A stretch of DNA of 64,000 bases from Xenoacremonium recifei (Eukaryota; Ascomycota; Sordariomycetes; Hypocreales; Nectriaceae), in contig WOFQ01000020.1 of NCBI GenBank assembly GCA_012184525.1, forward strand, positions 1 to 64,000, given 5' to 3'. The notes beneath the pieces were generated by a model. The model was not told the DNA's origin, searched no databases, and saw only the letters and a list, made by a program, of their open reading frames with translations. Position numbers and translations under genes: made by a program. Position 1 is the stretch's first letter. Each line of letters opens with the position of its first letter. Below are positions 1-10,061 of the stretch, piece after piece.

Positions 1-26
1 GGAATATGTACGCGTAGTGGTTAAAA

Positions 27-60
27 GTGCGCGACTCGCTTGTGTGCGCGACTCGCTTGT
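27..60. repeat. 17-bp direct tandem repeat, two copies
   Basis: Two exact head-to-tail copies of GTGCGCGACTCGCTTGT lie at 27-43 and 44-60, immediately left of an AT-rich block. The preceding bases (GTGGTTAAAA) and the sharp change in composition would fit the end of a mobile element, but only one side is visible and no partner inverted repeat was found in the window. Confidence 0.8.
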
Positions 61-182
61 GGAGTACGTTATAACTTTTTTACCTTATTTTAAAAAGAAA
101 AATAAAAAAAGATAATAGAATATTAATATATATATATATTTATTTATTTAATATATTATTTAAATATAAATTATATAAGCTG
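61..182. other. AT-rich segment at window edge
   Basis: This stretch is almost pure A/T with runs of TATATATATA and TTTATTTATTTAA, unlike the mixed composition elsewhere in the window. It carries no ORF. It may be a small AT-rich island, a degenerate transposon remnant or the edge of a larger accessory or RIP-affected block beyond the left end. The sequence alone does not decide between these. Confidence 0.6.
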
Positions 183-283
183 TGTGGTTAGCAATATCAG
201 ATTTTCCCAATCAACGGTCCTTTTCCCAATCAGCGACCCCCCCTTGGAGGCCATAGGACTTCGAGGGGGGTCGAGATTGAGAC

Positions 284-390
284 CCCCTTAGTACCGTGAA
301 TATCTGTGCGATGGCGCTTCAAATCCCCAGCCGTGGGAAACCAACACTCCCATTTACTCCAGATGTTCCCCATTTCTCTGCGAGCGGCCG
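284..390 (-). pseudogene. Degenerate C2H2 zinc-finger exon, third copy of the local family
   Basis: Read on the minus strand this stretch gives WSKWECWFPTAGDLKRH followed by RTDIHGTKG. It aligns with the finger of the downstream paralogue at 3567-5297 (CYVCLRRFPTAGNLKRH, STEIH). The two histidine-side positions and the hydrophobic core survive, but both zinc-ligand cysteines are replaced by tryptophan (TGC/TGT to TGG). Nucleotide identity with the 3567-5297 finger exon is obvious on both sides of the motif. No matching N-terminal exon was found, so I read it as a leftover fragment of a third tandem copy. The alternative is an extra, non-canonical C-terminal exon of the gene at 636-2714. Confidence 0.55.
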
Positions 391-635
391 GTGTCTTGGG
401 CCCAACCCTTCCACACAACTGCCGCCTGCCGTTGCTATTCAATGTATTCAAGACTGTTCAGTTCTGGAAAAATTGAAGACAAGATGGTTGACGAAAATGG
501 TGCTCCTTATTAATTCCCAATGCTGACCCGAATACCCGATCCCCGATGGACTGTACAGAGTACTTGCCATGATATCTATATATCGTCCTAAGTCCTAGAA
601 CTCCATGCTTTCCTTTATTTTTGCGTTCCCGTTGA

Positions 636-2714
636 TCATTCCTTCTTTCGACCTGTCTTCTCCTGCCCATGCTTGTCTTCGCGATGTCGCTTCAAATTGC
701 CGGCTCTAGTAAAACGATTCTTGCAATCAACACACTGATGCGGTCCTCTGTAATAGATGTAAGCCTAGAATCTAAGAAACGCATTGACTGCTTCTAAACG
801 TTTCTTACTGGTTCCGGCGCGCGCGCTGTCTTGGTTCAGAATCATCGTTCCCATGGATTTGATCCAGACGCTGCACCCATTTCTCGAATTCTGGGTATTC
901 ATCCGAATTTAGAATGAACTACACAATCTGTCAGTACAACCACAAAAATCTCGTTCTAGGACACTTGCCTTTCCAACTCTGCGCATGAAGCTTGTAACTT
1001 CCTCAATACTCTGCAATTTGCCAAACTCGATAAAATCCTCGGCCGTGAAAAGAAGAGGCAAAAAAGATTTACTTCTTTCTTCGGAGGGCATATGTTGTTT
1101 CAACGAAGCCAAGATGGCATCTTTCATCTGCCTCTTTATGAAGAGTTCGTCTTGATTGAAGGAGTTGCACTGCAGAGTGCTCTTGACTGCGATGCCGCAA
1201 CCGGAAAGATTATACAGGAAGTCGCGAGGCATAAGCTTGAAAAATCTTAAAATCGCACAAAACATTCCGGTGTTGCGGATGCTTATGAATATTGAATGGT
1301 CACCCCGCATATCGGCAGAGCCTGTCGGGAAATTCTCTGGCATTGACTGCGGAGATGCGTATGTACGTGCAAGATTGCGGTTTTCCCCGAAGGAATTAAA
1401 TGCAGCTGGACCAGAGGCATTAGTTGTCGCTCCGTATTGGGAGAACTCCGTCGAAGACGCACAGTCATATGAACCGGAGGCATTTCCCATCGCACCATAC
1501 TGTGACAACTTTGCCGAAGCCGCATAGTCGTAGTCGACATTCTCCTCAGGTGCTAAGAAGTCAACTTCGCGAGTCGATATTGGTGGGATCATCGAACAGC
1601 TTGGAGCTTGAAATGACCAGGACGTGGCAACGGGAGGCTTCGATGGGTCACCTGCAGACCAAGATGTTGAGTCTGGATTTTGAAAGGGAAATTTTGTGGC
1701 GGTTTCTTGAGGCCACAACGAACTCGCTTGTTGCTGGAAGATTTCGCGTTCTTCGACATCCTGAATGGCGGCCATCCAGACATCGATGTCTTTGAGGATA
1801 TCGTCAAGCTCCATGGCTCTCATTTCGTGGGGGATGCCGATGTTGTTGTTGACGATATAGTAAGGATCCAGTGGCACTAGTGGAAGGAGTTGCATATATT
1901 TGAGGACATCGTCAAATTCTAGGACTCTCATTTCAGGGAGGACGCCGATGCCGATGCCTTTGAGAATGTTTTCACGCTCCCACACTCTCGCTTTAATCAG
2001 GATGGCGATGTCGTTGCGCAAATTCTCACGCTCCCACCATCTTGCATCATTGTTGACGAGAAATTGAGAAACGGAGTATGAGAAGATAGTCAGGGCTAAT
2101 ACCTGCTTCAGCTTACCAGGAACTGATCCGTCCAGCGTATTACGAATTGCGAACAGCCCAGTGTCACATAGGCCCTGAAAACTGCGGTCTTCAGAAAATC
2201 CACGGATGAAGGGCTCATTTCGTTGCCTTTCCTCGTCTTGAATACGTTGCCAAATATGCTTTACTCCCACGTAAACGCATTGCACAGCAGCCCAGGCCCA
2301 GAGCGTGTCGTGTTTTTCTTCGGTCGATCGCTCAGTCGAGAAAAATCCAATTGGTGATGCTTCTGTTGGCGATGTTTCTATTGCGGCCTCGTGGACAAAT
2401 CTGAGAGCCACCGCGAGGCCATCAACGCAAGCTTGTAAGCGATGGGAACGATCTCTTTCGATGGTTGTCAAGTCTGTTATTAAATTATCGTTGCCTGATA
2501 TTTGGTTGGGATTATGACCAGCAGAAGGCACCGTCAACCTTGACAGAGGCTCGCTGTTAAACCCTGTTTGGTTGACGTACGGCAACCCTTGGATGACACC
2601 ATCCAACCTGTTGAGATCGTTTTGAACCACAGCCTGGTTATGGGTATTGTAATAGCTGGGATCCCCAAGATTGGGATAGGCGCTTGTGTCGAAGTCTGGA
2701 AGGTCGAATGACAT
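636..2714 (-). CDS. Fungus-specific protein with single C-terminal C2H2 zinc finger (paralogue A)
   Basis: Model: exons 2714-969, 918-809 and 747-636, giving about 655 aa. The first intron (968-919) would use a GC donor in the context AAAG|GCAAGT, and the second uses CA|GTAAGA with acceptor TTACAG. After splicing, the last exon encodes one classical finger, CVDCKNRFTRAGNLKRH followed by REDKH (C-X2-C-X12-H-X4-H), near the C-terminus. Residues 1-480 have no domain I recognise by name, but share with the neighbour at 3567-5297 a helical region (IWQRIQD, a GLCD motif, then SLWP) and a 90-residue block from NTGMF to SIEEV just before the first intron. A block around residues 245-310 is internally duplicated. 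A nuclear DNA-binding role is inferred from the finger only. Without the two introns the ORF would stop at 909 and lose the finger. The ATG at 2714 opens the frame. Confidence 0.72.
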
Positions 2715-3566
2715 GTCGCTGAAACTGCATCAAGAAATACTGCTTGGAGGGACTGAGTACGTCTGACGCCCCCACAGCCGCAGTGAGAGTTAGGCAACAG
2801 GACTAAAGATGACGAGGCAATAGGCGACCGACAGCCTTGTTTGTGGACGCGGAACGTAGAGCATATATACAGTGCGCCAACTAATTTCTTTGCGAACACT
2901 TCGCAAGCCTTTTTTCACCGGATGGGCTCGAGCCCTGGCATTTCATCTCCTCCCCTAATGTTGGCATCCCATGATTGGGCCACCTCCACTGCGATGCAGA
3001 TGAGCAGGGGTTTAGAGATCTCTAAATGAACCAGAGGAGCTCTAACTTTTACGGGCCCGCGGCTCCCGCCTTGCTGAGACGAGGTCAAAGAGTCAACGTA
3101 CCCCCGGGTTAGACGTCATTCCGCAGCATATCAGTGGCTAAGATGACCTCTAACAGGGTGGCGTTTTAGTTACCATCAGCCTCACCTTTGGTCGAACATT
3201 AGAGAGCGCGAAGCTCCTTGTCATGTTTGGAGAAGAGCCTCACCAAGTAGGGCTGACCTTGAAACTGGGGGGAATGTGGAGTGATGTACTCCGTACGGAG
3301 CATTAGAGAAAGGACACGCCTTATGGGGCGGCATAGAGCTCACCAGGAAACTATCCTTCCCAGCTAATTAGAAGAAGGCTATCAATTATGAACATCTATG
3401 GCTCTGTTCGTCATGGAGCTCAACTTCGGAATATACTTAGCTGCAGATTTTTATCCCATACACCAATTGATACCTCACAATAGAGCTGAAGTCCCGAATG
3501 GACATCACCTACCCTAACCCAAAATGCAGAGGTTGCTTCTCAATACTAATCTTAAATTCCAATCGT
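2715..3566. other. Intergenic region between the two zinc-finger paralogues
   Basis: No convincing ORF. It holds the presumed promoter of the 636-2714 gene, including a segment near 2860-2900 (CATATATACAGT, then AACTAAT) that resembles 5692-5740 upstream of the second paralogue. A perfect 12-bp palindrome CTCCGTACGGAG lies at 3289-3300. Confidence 0.6.
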
Positions 3567-5297
3567 CTATCTAACCTCATTCTTTGGACCCTTCGTTCGT
3601 TGTCTGTCGTGAATTTCTGTGCTATGCCGCTTCAGATTCCCAGCTGTGGGGAAGCGTCTCAAACAAACATAGCACAGAAATGGCCCGCTTCGGTTTAATG
3701 TCAGCGTGAAGATCAATACCGCTAAAGGTCGATTAGATGGCTTCTCACATGTTTCTTCGGCCCCAGATCCGTGGTTTCGTGGTCTGAACCTCTTGGATTT
3801 CCTGCGGGGGAGGCTTTATCCATCGTTGAAGTTTGGGGTGCTCGTCTGGCTGCAGAATAGACTGGATGAATTCGTCAGCTCAATCACAGTCAAAGCCTGA
3901 GTTAGAATCCTCACCCATCCGATGCGGAGCATGAACGTCTCCACCTCCTCGATGCTCTGCAAGTACCCCATATCTACGAAACCCTCTGCTATAGAGAGAA
4001 TGGCCAGGAATGGTCTATTACGGGTGGGTATGCGCAGCTTTAGGGAAGTGAGTAACGTCTGTCGGATCTCCTTCTGCAACCATTGATTGTCCTGGATGAA
4101 GGCGAGGCATGACCGAGTACTCTTGGCTGCGATACCGCGTCCGGACAGATCGTACAGAAAGTCTTGCATGCTCCCCAAGAAACACAGTACGGCCAGGAAC
4201 ATCCCGGTATTCTGAAGGTTGGTGGAGGCTGCTGGAGTGTCGTCGCCTTTTGGCACTGAAAGAGCGCCTGGATGAGAATTTGGGAGCTGCTGAATCTGCA
4301 AATTGAAGTTCGGGACCAAGGCATCAGTGTTGGTGTAGAGGGAGCTCATGTTAGTCGTCGGAAGGTGCTCTGCTCCAAGGTGCCGTGGTTGTGGCTGCGA
4401 CAACATGACCGAGGGTGCATGATTGATTCCCATTTGAAATGGTGAGAAGTTGAAGCCATAGCTCGAGTCTTGCGTGTTTGGGTGCTCGACTTGGTTGGTT
4501 ATTAACAAAGACGTCGAGTGAAAATATTCGGTTGGGAATTTGTTGGTTATTGCGTCGGGCCAGAGCAAGCTTGCAAGGAGCTGGAATACGCGCCGCTGCT
4601 CTGGGTCCTCGATAGCCTTCAGCCAAATCTCAGTGCCATTGAAAATGTCGTTGCACAGCAGCAGACCCTTCTCATAGGATAATGTGGAGATAACATATGC
4701 GAGGGAAACAAAGGCAAAGATCTGATTTAGGTTGCAGGGAATCGGTGTTGTCAGGGTATTGCAGAAGGCGTTGACGCCAGCGTCGCAGAGACCCTTGGCA
4801 CAGCCGTAATATCGACACATCCCATGGATGAGGGCCTCATTCTGTTGTGCCGCAACATCCTGTATGCGTTGCCAGATTCGCCCAACTCCATGCCGAATTG
4901 ATCGTATATCATCCCAATGGTCAGATATATTGAACGCAATCGAGGAGTTTGTAGGGTCTTGGGTGATTTCTGGGTCAGCAAGATGGAGATAGTTCAATGC
5001 CACAGCAAGGCCATTCCCGAGGGTTTGGTCCCGTAGGCAAGCCGGAGCTGGGGTCGTTCCACTGCGACGCAGGCGAGGGAGTAGGGTTTCAGAGTAGACT
5101 TGTCCAACAGGCGTTGAACCTAACATTATAAAGCCATGATTGGGTTGCAAGATATCAAGGTTGACGGTTGCAGAGGCTAGGGTATTGGCGTACAATGGCT
5201 CAGAGGTATAGCCGCCCAGGTTCTGGGCATCCTGGTATTGTTGACTCCCAACATTGTGAGGGCCGCTGGAGCTGAGCATGGCATGAGGAAATTCCAT
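3567..5297 (-). CDS. Fungus-specific protein with single C-terminal C2H2 zinc finger (paralogue B)
   Basis: Model: exons 5297-3915, 3861-3749 and 3687-3567, about 538 aa. Donors are GATGG|GTGAGG and AT|GTGAGA; the second intron is 61 bp, the same length as its counterpart in the 636-2714 paralogue. The small middle exon reads SILQPDEHPKLQRW, matching FILNSDEYPEFEKW of the paralogue. This fixes the acceptor choice by homology. The last exon encodes CYVCLRRFPTAGNLKRH then STEIH (C-X2-C-X12-H-X5-H), followed by a short basic tail. The N-terminal part shares the IWQRIQD, GLCDAG, AIEDPEQR and LLWP elements with its paralogue, and the NTGMF-to-SIEEV block precedes the first intron. It lacks the internal expansion seen in paralogue A. 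It is probably a nuclear DNA-binding protein arising from tandem duplication; targets are unknown. Confidence 0.75.
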
Positions 5298-5878
5298 CTC
5301 ACCCTAATTTGCAGACAGACTCAAGCAATATCGAACGTAAGAAAAAGTATCTCGGGGTTACATGTTCTGATAATTGAAATTTGGAAGGCTAGCACGAATT
5401 ATATATATTTGATCGCCAACGATCAAAACACAGCTTCCAATATTCTGTCGTTGTTCCGAGTTCGGTGCGAATTGTTTTCCCCAGCCACTCGGCAGTACTT
5501 GCAAGTGGAGCATGGGGCAACTGAGGTTTCATGGTAGACCTGTCAGCCCGACCGTATGCCTTTGCTTGCAACCCTTATCCCGGATGAGCTTACGGCACGA
5601 GCGAACTACCTCGTTCTTCTTACTCCTTTCCCTTCTTTTGCGCTCTCTCAGAATTAGAAAGGGTATCAATTAACAACATCTAGTGTGGAGGCCATATGTA
5701 CAGTAGGTGAACTAATGATCAATTTGCTTTTGGCAAGAACACAATCCAACGCCGCCGCCATTCCCACCCCAACGCCATGCGTGGACGACTTTCGCAGTCT
5801 GTCTGGCCAGGTCCCTGGCCCCCAAGAGTTCCAAAACAAAAGAAACAGACCGACATAGGAAAATAATTATCTCAGAGA
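5298..5878. other. Intergenic region upstream of paralogue B, downstream of the mannosidase
   Basis: No gene seen. It holds the 5' flank of the 3567-5297 gene and the 3' flank of the minus-strand mannosidase gene. The stretch 5690-5740 is similar to the flank of the 636-2714 gene. Confidence 0.6.
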
Positions 5879-7588
5879 TCACCACCGCTTTGTAGCCAGT
5901 GATCTCCGGAATGGGTGCCCCTGAGTATTAAACACCCACTTGTCTAGACTAAGCTCATCCTCGTCAGAGAAGATGAGCCAGAAGTACTTGAGCGTCTCGG
6001 CCATCCAGGCGCTCTCGAGTGCGTTGCTGCGCTGCACCTTAGGCTTAGTGACGTCTTCAACGCCTGCAAACGCATTGTCCGTCTCCGTCGCATTCTGGAT
6101 CGCTTCCCACATACTCCAAGCCATATCGCGGAAGTCGTCGTCGCCCGTCACGCGGTACAGCACGAAGAGGCTCTCGATGGCCTCTGGACGGAGATGAAAG
6201 TGTTTGTCCTTGGGCTGGAAGCCGAGTGGGATCGTCGTCGAGAAAGTCGGGTTGAAGTCGCAGGCGTGGAGGTCGGGACACGGCGAGAGCGACGAGACTT
6301 CGGGCATCAGACCGTGCGGGAAGACGGAGTATGCGTAGGCACAGCCGCGTGCGAGCTTGTCACCGAGTGTTATGTGGTCTTTGCGGTTCAGGAGCCGGCC
6401 GCCGATGGCGAACATGGCGCCGGCGAAGCATGAGTGGTGTTCAAGGTGAGGATACAGCGTCACGCGCTTGCGAGAGTTGACCTCGACCTTTCCCAGCATA
6501 CGGATGTCGTCCTTGGCGGGCAGCATGGGCCGGAAGACCATGTACTCGGCGATCTGATCCGCAGCCTCGCGGTACATGTTCGCGTATACGGGTTCCTGGC
6601 CCTTCAGCAGCATGTGCTCCTTCAGCAACGAATCGTACAGCGCATCTCCGTCGGCACCCAAGTTAAAGACACTTTCGGAAACTTGGAAATCGTTCTCGGC
6701 GTCGATCTGGGCGGGCCAGAGTCCGGGTATGCGAGTCTCGTTCTGCGTTCGTGCAAACTCCTTCGTGATGCGGGTTACGGCGTCGTAGTACTTGGGAACG
6801 CCCGTCAATTGCGATAGGCGGGTGAATTCGAGTGTCATGCCTGCAAGCCCGGCACTACTTTGGCGGCTCAGGGGCGTCGCTTTGCCCTGCTTGAGGTCGT
6901 CGAACTTGACTTTGTTAGGGGGGAGGTGCTGAGGGTTGTCGAATGCAGCGTATAGGAGGTCGCCTAGCTCGATTGCCTTGGCCAGCAACACACCCTCATG
7001 GCTGAGCTCGTAGGCCGAGAGCAGGCCACCCAGCAGGCGCGAATTGGTGGCGAAGATGTTGCACGAATCGGTCGTCGATTTGTCCCAGTCGATCTGCGCA
7101 ACATGGCCTACGGCCTTGTAGAACTCACGCTTCATGTCCATGATCCAGAGTGTATCGAGCGATTCGATCATGGTCGTCGCCCAGCCGCCATGAGAGTCAT
7201 GACCCTCATTCGTTAGGGGCTTGAGCCCGTCATGACCCCAAGCGTTCTTCTCGTAGGCGATCCATGTCTTGTTGAAGGCGCGGCGAATGTCTTCTTTCTT
7301 GGAGCGCAGGTCCTTGTAGTCTCGTTTTCTTAGGAAGCTGGTGGAGAAGTCGTTCTGGATGGCGGGGAGTTTGGGTGCTTTCCCGGACGGCATCATGGCC
7401 ATTTCGTTCACGGGGTTCTGGAACGTATGGTCCGCCCAGTTATAGCTGCTGGGTACGAAATTGATAACGGCGCCATAGTAGCGGTCGTACCGTGGGACGC
7501 TCGTGACGTAGAAGAAGACGAGGCTGAGGGCGAAGACGATGAGGTAGAAGACGACCCTCGTCGGGGTGAAGACGCGGCCGACTACCAT
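5879..7588 (-). CDS. GH47 mannosyl-oligosaccharide alpha-1,2-mannosidase, type II membrane protein
   Basis: A single uninterrupted 569-residue ORF. After a short cytosolic N-terminus, residues 12-31 (VVFYLIVFALSLVFFYVTSV) form one signal-anchor helix, as in ER/Golgi class I mannosidases. The luminal domain shows GH47 family signatures: GWATTMIESLDTLWIM, FNLGADGDALYDSLLKE, HLRPEAIESLFVLYRVTGD, DDFRDMAWSMWEAI, ESAWMAETLKYFWLIFSD and a terminal VFNTQGHPF, where the family commonly has VFNTEAHP-type Ca2+-binding residues. The enzyme trims alpha-1,2-linked mannose from N-glycans. The 100-residue stem and the QG variant of the terminal motif suggest a Golgi-type or divergent paralogue rather than the ER MNS1 enzyme. 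Divergent from UTP11, with a 1.4-kb spacer. Confidence 0.92.
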   Translation of the reverse strand: MVVGRVFTPTRVVFYLIVFALSLVFFYVTSVPRYDRYYGAVINFVPSSYNWADHTFQNPVNEMAMMPSGKAPKLPAIQNDFSTSFLRKRDYKDLRSKKEDIRRAFNKTWIAYEKNAWGHDGLKPLTNEGHDSHGGWATTMIESLDTLWIMDMKREFYKAVGHVAQIDWDKSTTDSCNIFATNSRLLGGLLSAYELSHEGVLLAKAIELGDLLYAAFDNPQHLPPNKVKFDDLKQGKATPLSRQSSAGLAGMTLEFTRLSQLTGVPKYYDAVTRITKEFARTQNETRIPGLWPAQIDAENDFQVSESVFNLGADGDALYDSLLKEHMLLKGQEPVYANMYREAADQIAEYMVFRPMLPAKDDIRMLGKVEVNSRKRVTLYPHLEHHSCFAGAMFAIGGRLLNRKDHITLGDKLARGCAYAYSVFPHGLMPEVSSLSPCPDLHACDFNPTFSTTIPLGFQPKDKHFHLRPEAIESLFVLYRVTGDDDFRDMAWSMWEAIQNATETDNAFAGVEDVTKPKVQRSNALESAWMAETLKYFWLIFSDEDELSLDKWVFNTQGHPFRRSLATKRW

Positions 7589-8994
7589 GATCTAGTCAGT
7601 CGATGTGGAAGGCGTCTTGATAGGAGCTGGGACGAGCAGTGGGAGGAGGACGGCAGAGGTGAGGCATGGGAACAAACGTCTCGACACACAAGAGAAAGAA
7701 GAGACGGGAAGCGGCTGGGTAGGGGGGACGAGGAGGGGAGGGGACGGTTTTGTTTTTTCTACAGGACGGCTGGACTGGACTGGACTGGACTGTACCTACC
7801 CTGTGAGTATCGCTCGAACCGATCCAGGGATGTGATTGAGTGACGGGGGGGTTTGTGGTGTCCGCTCTCCTGTTCTTTGTTCACCACCACCACCACAGAT
7901 GCACTGAAAGCACTGAAAGAGGCCAGCTGCGTCTCCGCCGTTACGTCGCCGGCCGCCTCTGTGGAACCCTTGGAACCCTCACCGGGGACTAAGAACGCCT
8001 GGTCTTGAGTCTCATGAGCATAAGGACTTTAGACACTGCGATTTCCGCGCTCCGGCCACGCGTCCCGCGGCTGCTAATTATAAGTCTCCGATGGCAGGCC
8101 GGCCCAGCAGCAGCCATTCAGCGCCGCCGGATTGAGCCATGGGCGCAAGCACCTCATCTCGAAGTGAACCTTGCAGGGGGGGAGGCGACTTGGGGGCGAG
8201 ATGGGGGGACCCTTTTCCCAATCAAAGGCCCTGGTCGGCTTGCGAGGCCCCCCCCCTCTTTGACAAGACTGTCTTTCTAGCAGTGCTGGAACTTGGGACG
8301 AGGTTCAGCTGAGAAGCAGGGCGCCCAAAACGTTCAGCGTGGTGGAGTAGAGGCGTCTCTGGCTGGGCTGAGGCTCGAGACTCCAGGAGTCACGCACACG
8401 CTCTCCGAACAATGAGAGGTATTCCGGCTCTCCTTGAAGGCCCTGTTTCTTGGTTGCAAAAGTGGACTTGACGACGTACCGTCCCTGACGCGTTGCTTGC
8501 CATCCATCCATCCATCCATCAGTTGGCATTCCCACTTCTCCTTTCTCCAGTCTCCTCCGGACTCCATAACCTGATCCGATCCAGCTGGCGCCGCCGCATG
8601 GATTGCCTGCTCCATACGCAATCAATAATAATCAACAAAACTTGGAATCTCGCCCACGACAATTTGCTGGGCCTTGGAATCCCTGGAACTGGAACTCCGC
8701 TTTTGTCTGGTGACCGTTTGCCGCAACTTGCCTTTTTGAGATCACTAGCCGCACTAGCCACAGCCCCTGGTCTCCCGCTGTGGCGTAGCACACACAAGCT
8801 TTTCGCTTAGATCTGATAGCTCTAGCCACGCTACCCTTAGCACAGCCACATCTAGCAGCCAACTCCCCGCGGGTGTCTCACCGCCCAAAAAAATATCAGG
8901 AATTCTGCCGCATCCACCACTCGAGCTTCAAACCGCTATTCCATCCAGCTGAATTTGCATCTCCAGCAACTTTGACGCCTCACTACCGCCCAAG
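7589..8994. other. Divergent promoter region, mannosidase and UTP11
   Basis: No credible gene in 1.4 kb. It contains short simple repeats: GGACT repeated about four times near 7770-7790 and CATC/CCAT repeated about five times near 8502-8521. Poly-C/poly-G tracts also occur around 8170-8260. ORFs here are short, overlapping and low-complexity. Confidence 0.6.
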
Positions 8995-9867
8995 ATGTCG
9001 TCCTTGCGAAATGCCGTTCAGCGGCGACCTCATCGTGAGCGAGCCCAGCCGCTGGAACGACGGCGTCTGGGCCTGCTCGAGAAGCACAAGGTTTGTCAGA
9101 TCTCTCGTCCATCCTGTACCTACAGACGAGACTAATGATCGATCTAGGACTACTCTCTACGTGCGAAAGATTTCAACAAGAAAAAGGCACAGCTGAAGGC
9201 CCTACGAGAAAAGGCCGCCGAGCGCAACGAGGATGAATTCTATTTCGGCATGATGTCCCGGAAAGGGCCTGGCTCTCGAGTCCAGGACGGCCGGAGCTGG
9301 AAAGGAACTGTACAGGGCGATCGAGGAAACAAGGCCATGGACGTTGATATGGTGCGACTTCTGAAGACACAGGATATTGGCTACGTGCGGACAATGCGTC
9401 AGGTTGTGGCGAAGGAGGTCAAGAGGCTGGAGGAGCAAGTGGTTCTCACGCGAGGCTTCGACCGACTGGACGAAGACGAGAGGGAAGACGAAGATGACGA
9501 TGACGACGAATTCGACTTTGCCACTGCGCCCTCAGTCAAGGCACCGCGAAAGATTGTGTTCATGGACGATGAAGAACAACAGGAAGAGGCGTTACAAGAA
9601 CACCTGGATCGAGAGGAGGCCCAAGGAGACGACGATGAAGAATTCACCGGACTCTCAGACAGAGAGGAGAACGATGAGCAATTTGAAAAGGAAAAGTCTC
9701 TTCGCAGACTACGGCGGCAACTGGAAAATTCACGCAAGAAGCTCCAGGTGCTCACCGACGTCGAGTCACAGCTGGAGGTACAACGCGCCAAAATGGCCAA
9801 GACGGCGACTTCTGGCGGCACTACCAAGAAAGGAAAGAAGATCATGGTGCGGACGCGGAAGCGATGA
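8995..9867 (+). CDS. UTP11: U3 small nucleolar RNA-associated protein 11
   Basis: Exons 8995-9090 and 9148-9867 (intron donor GTTTGT, branch GACTAATG, acceptor CTAG), about 271 aa. Exon 1 supplies the diagnostic start [19 protein letters not shown] and LGLLEKHK; exon 2 continues [20 protein letters not shown] and [19 protein letters not shown], the hallmark of Utp11. Utp11 is a nucleolar component of the small-subunit processome acting in 18S rRNA maturation. The protein is highly charged, with an acidic central tract ([12 protein letters not shown]), predicted coiled coil near [16 protein letters not shown], and a basic [13 protein letters not shown] tail. Without exon 1 the conserved N-terminus would be missed. 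Confidence 0.95.
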
Positions 9868-10061
9868 GAAACCTCAGGGTTGTCTTTGTTATTCATTGCG
9901 GTCATTTCTTTGCTCGTCATCAAGCCTATATCCATACCCAACACCGACGCCGGGAATTTTATGAAAGATACATATTTGCATGAGGATCAACCAAACGCCC
10001 CCCATTATACTTGCCGTGATGGAAACCACATTATATCCTGGGCTTTGTCAAGTGACGACTC

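Noticed and set aside
6434..6817. 127-codon plus-strand ORF inside the mannosidase gene
   Set aside because: Antisense shadow with no motif; the GH47 gene on the other strand is continuous and conserved.
9399..9944. Serine-rich antisense ORF over UTP11
   Set aside because: Poly-serine is the reverse reading of the acidic GAC/GAG-rich tract of UTP11; no independent support.
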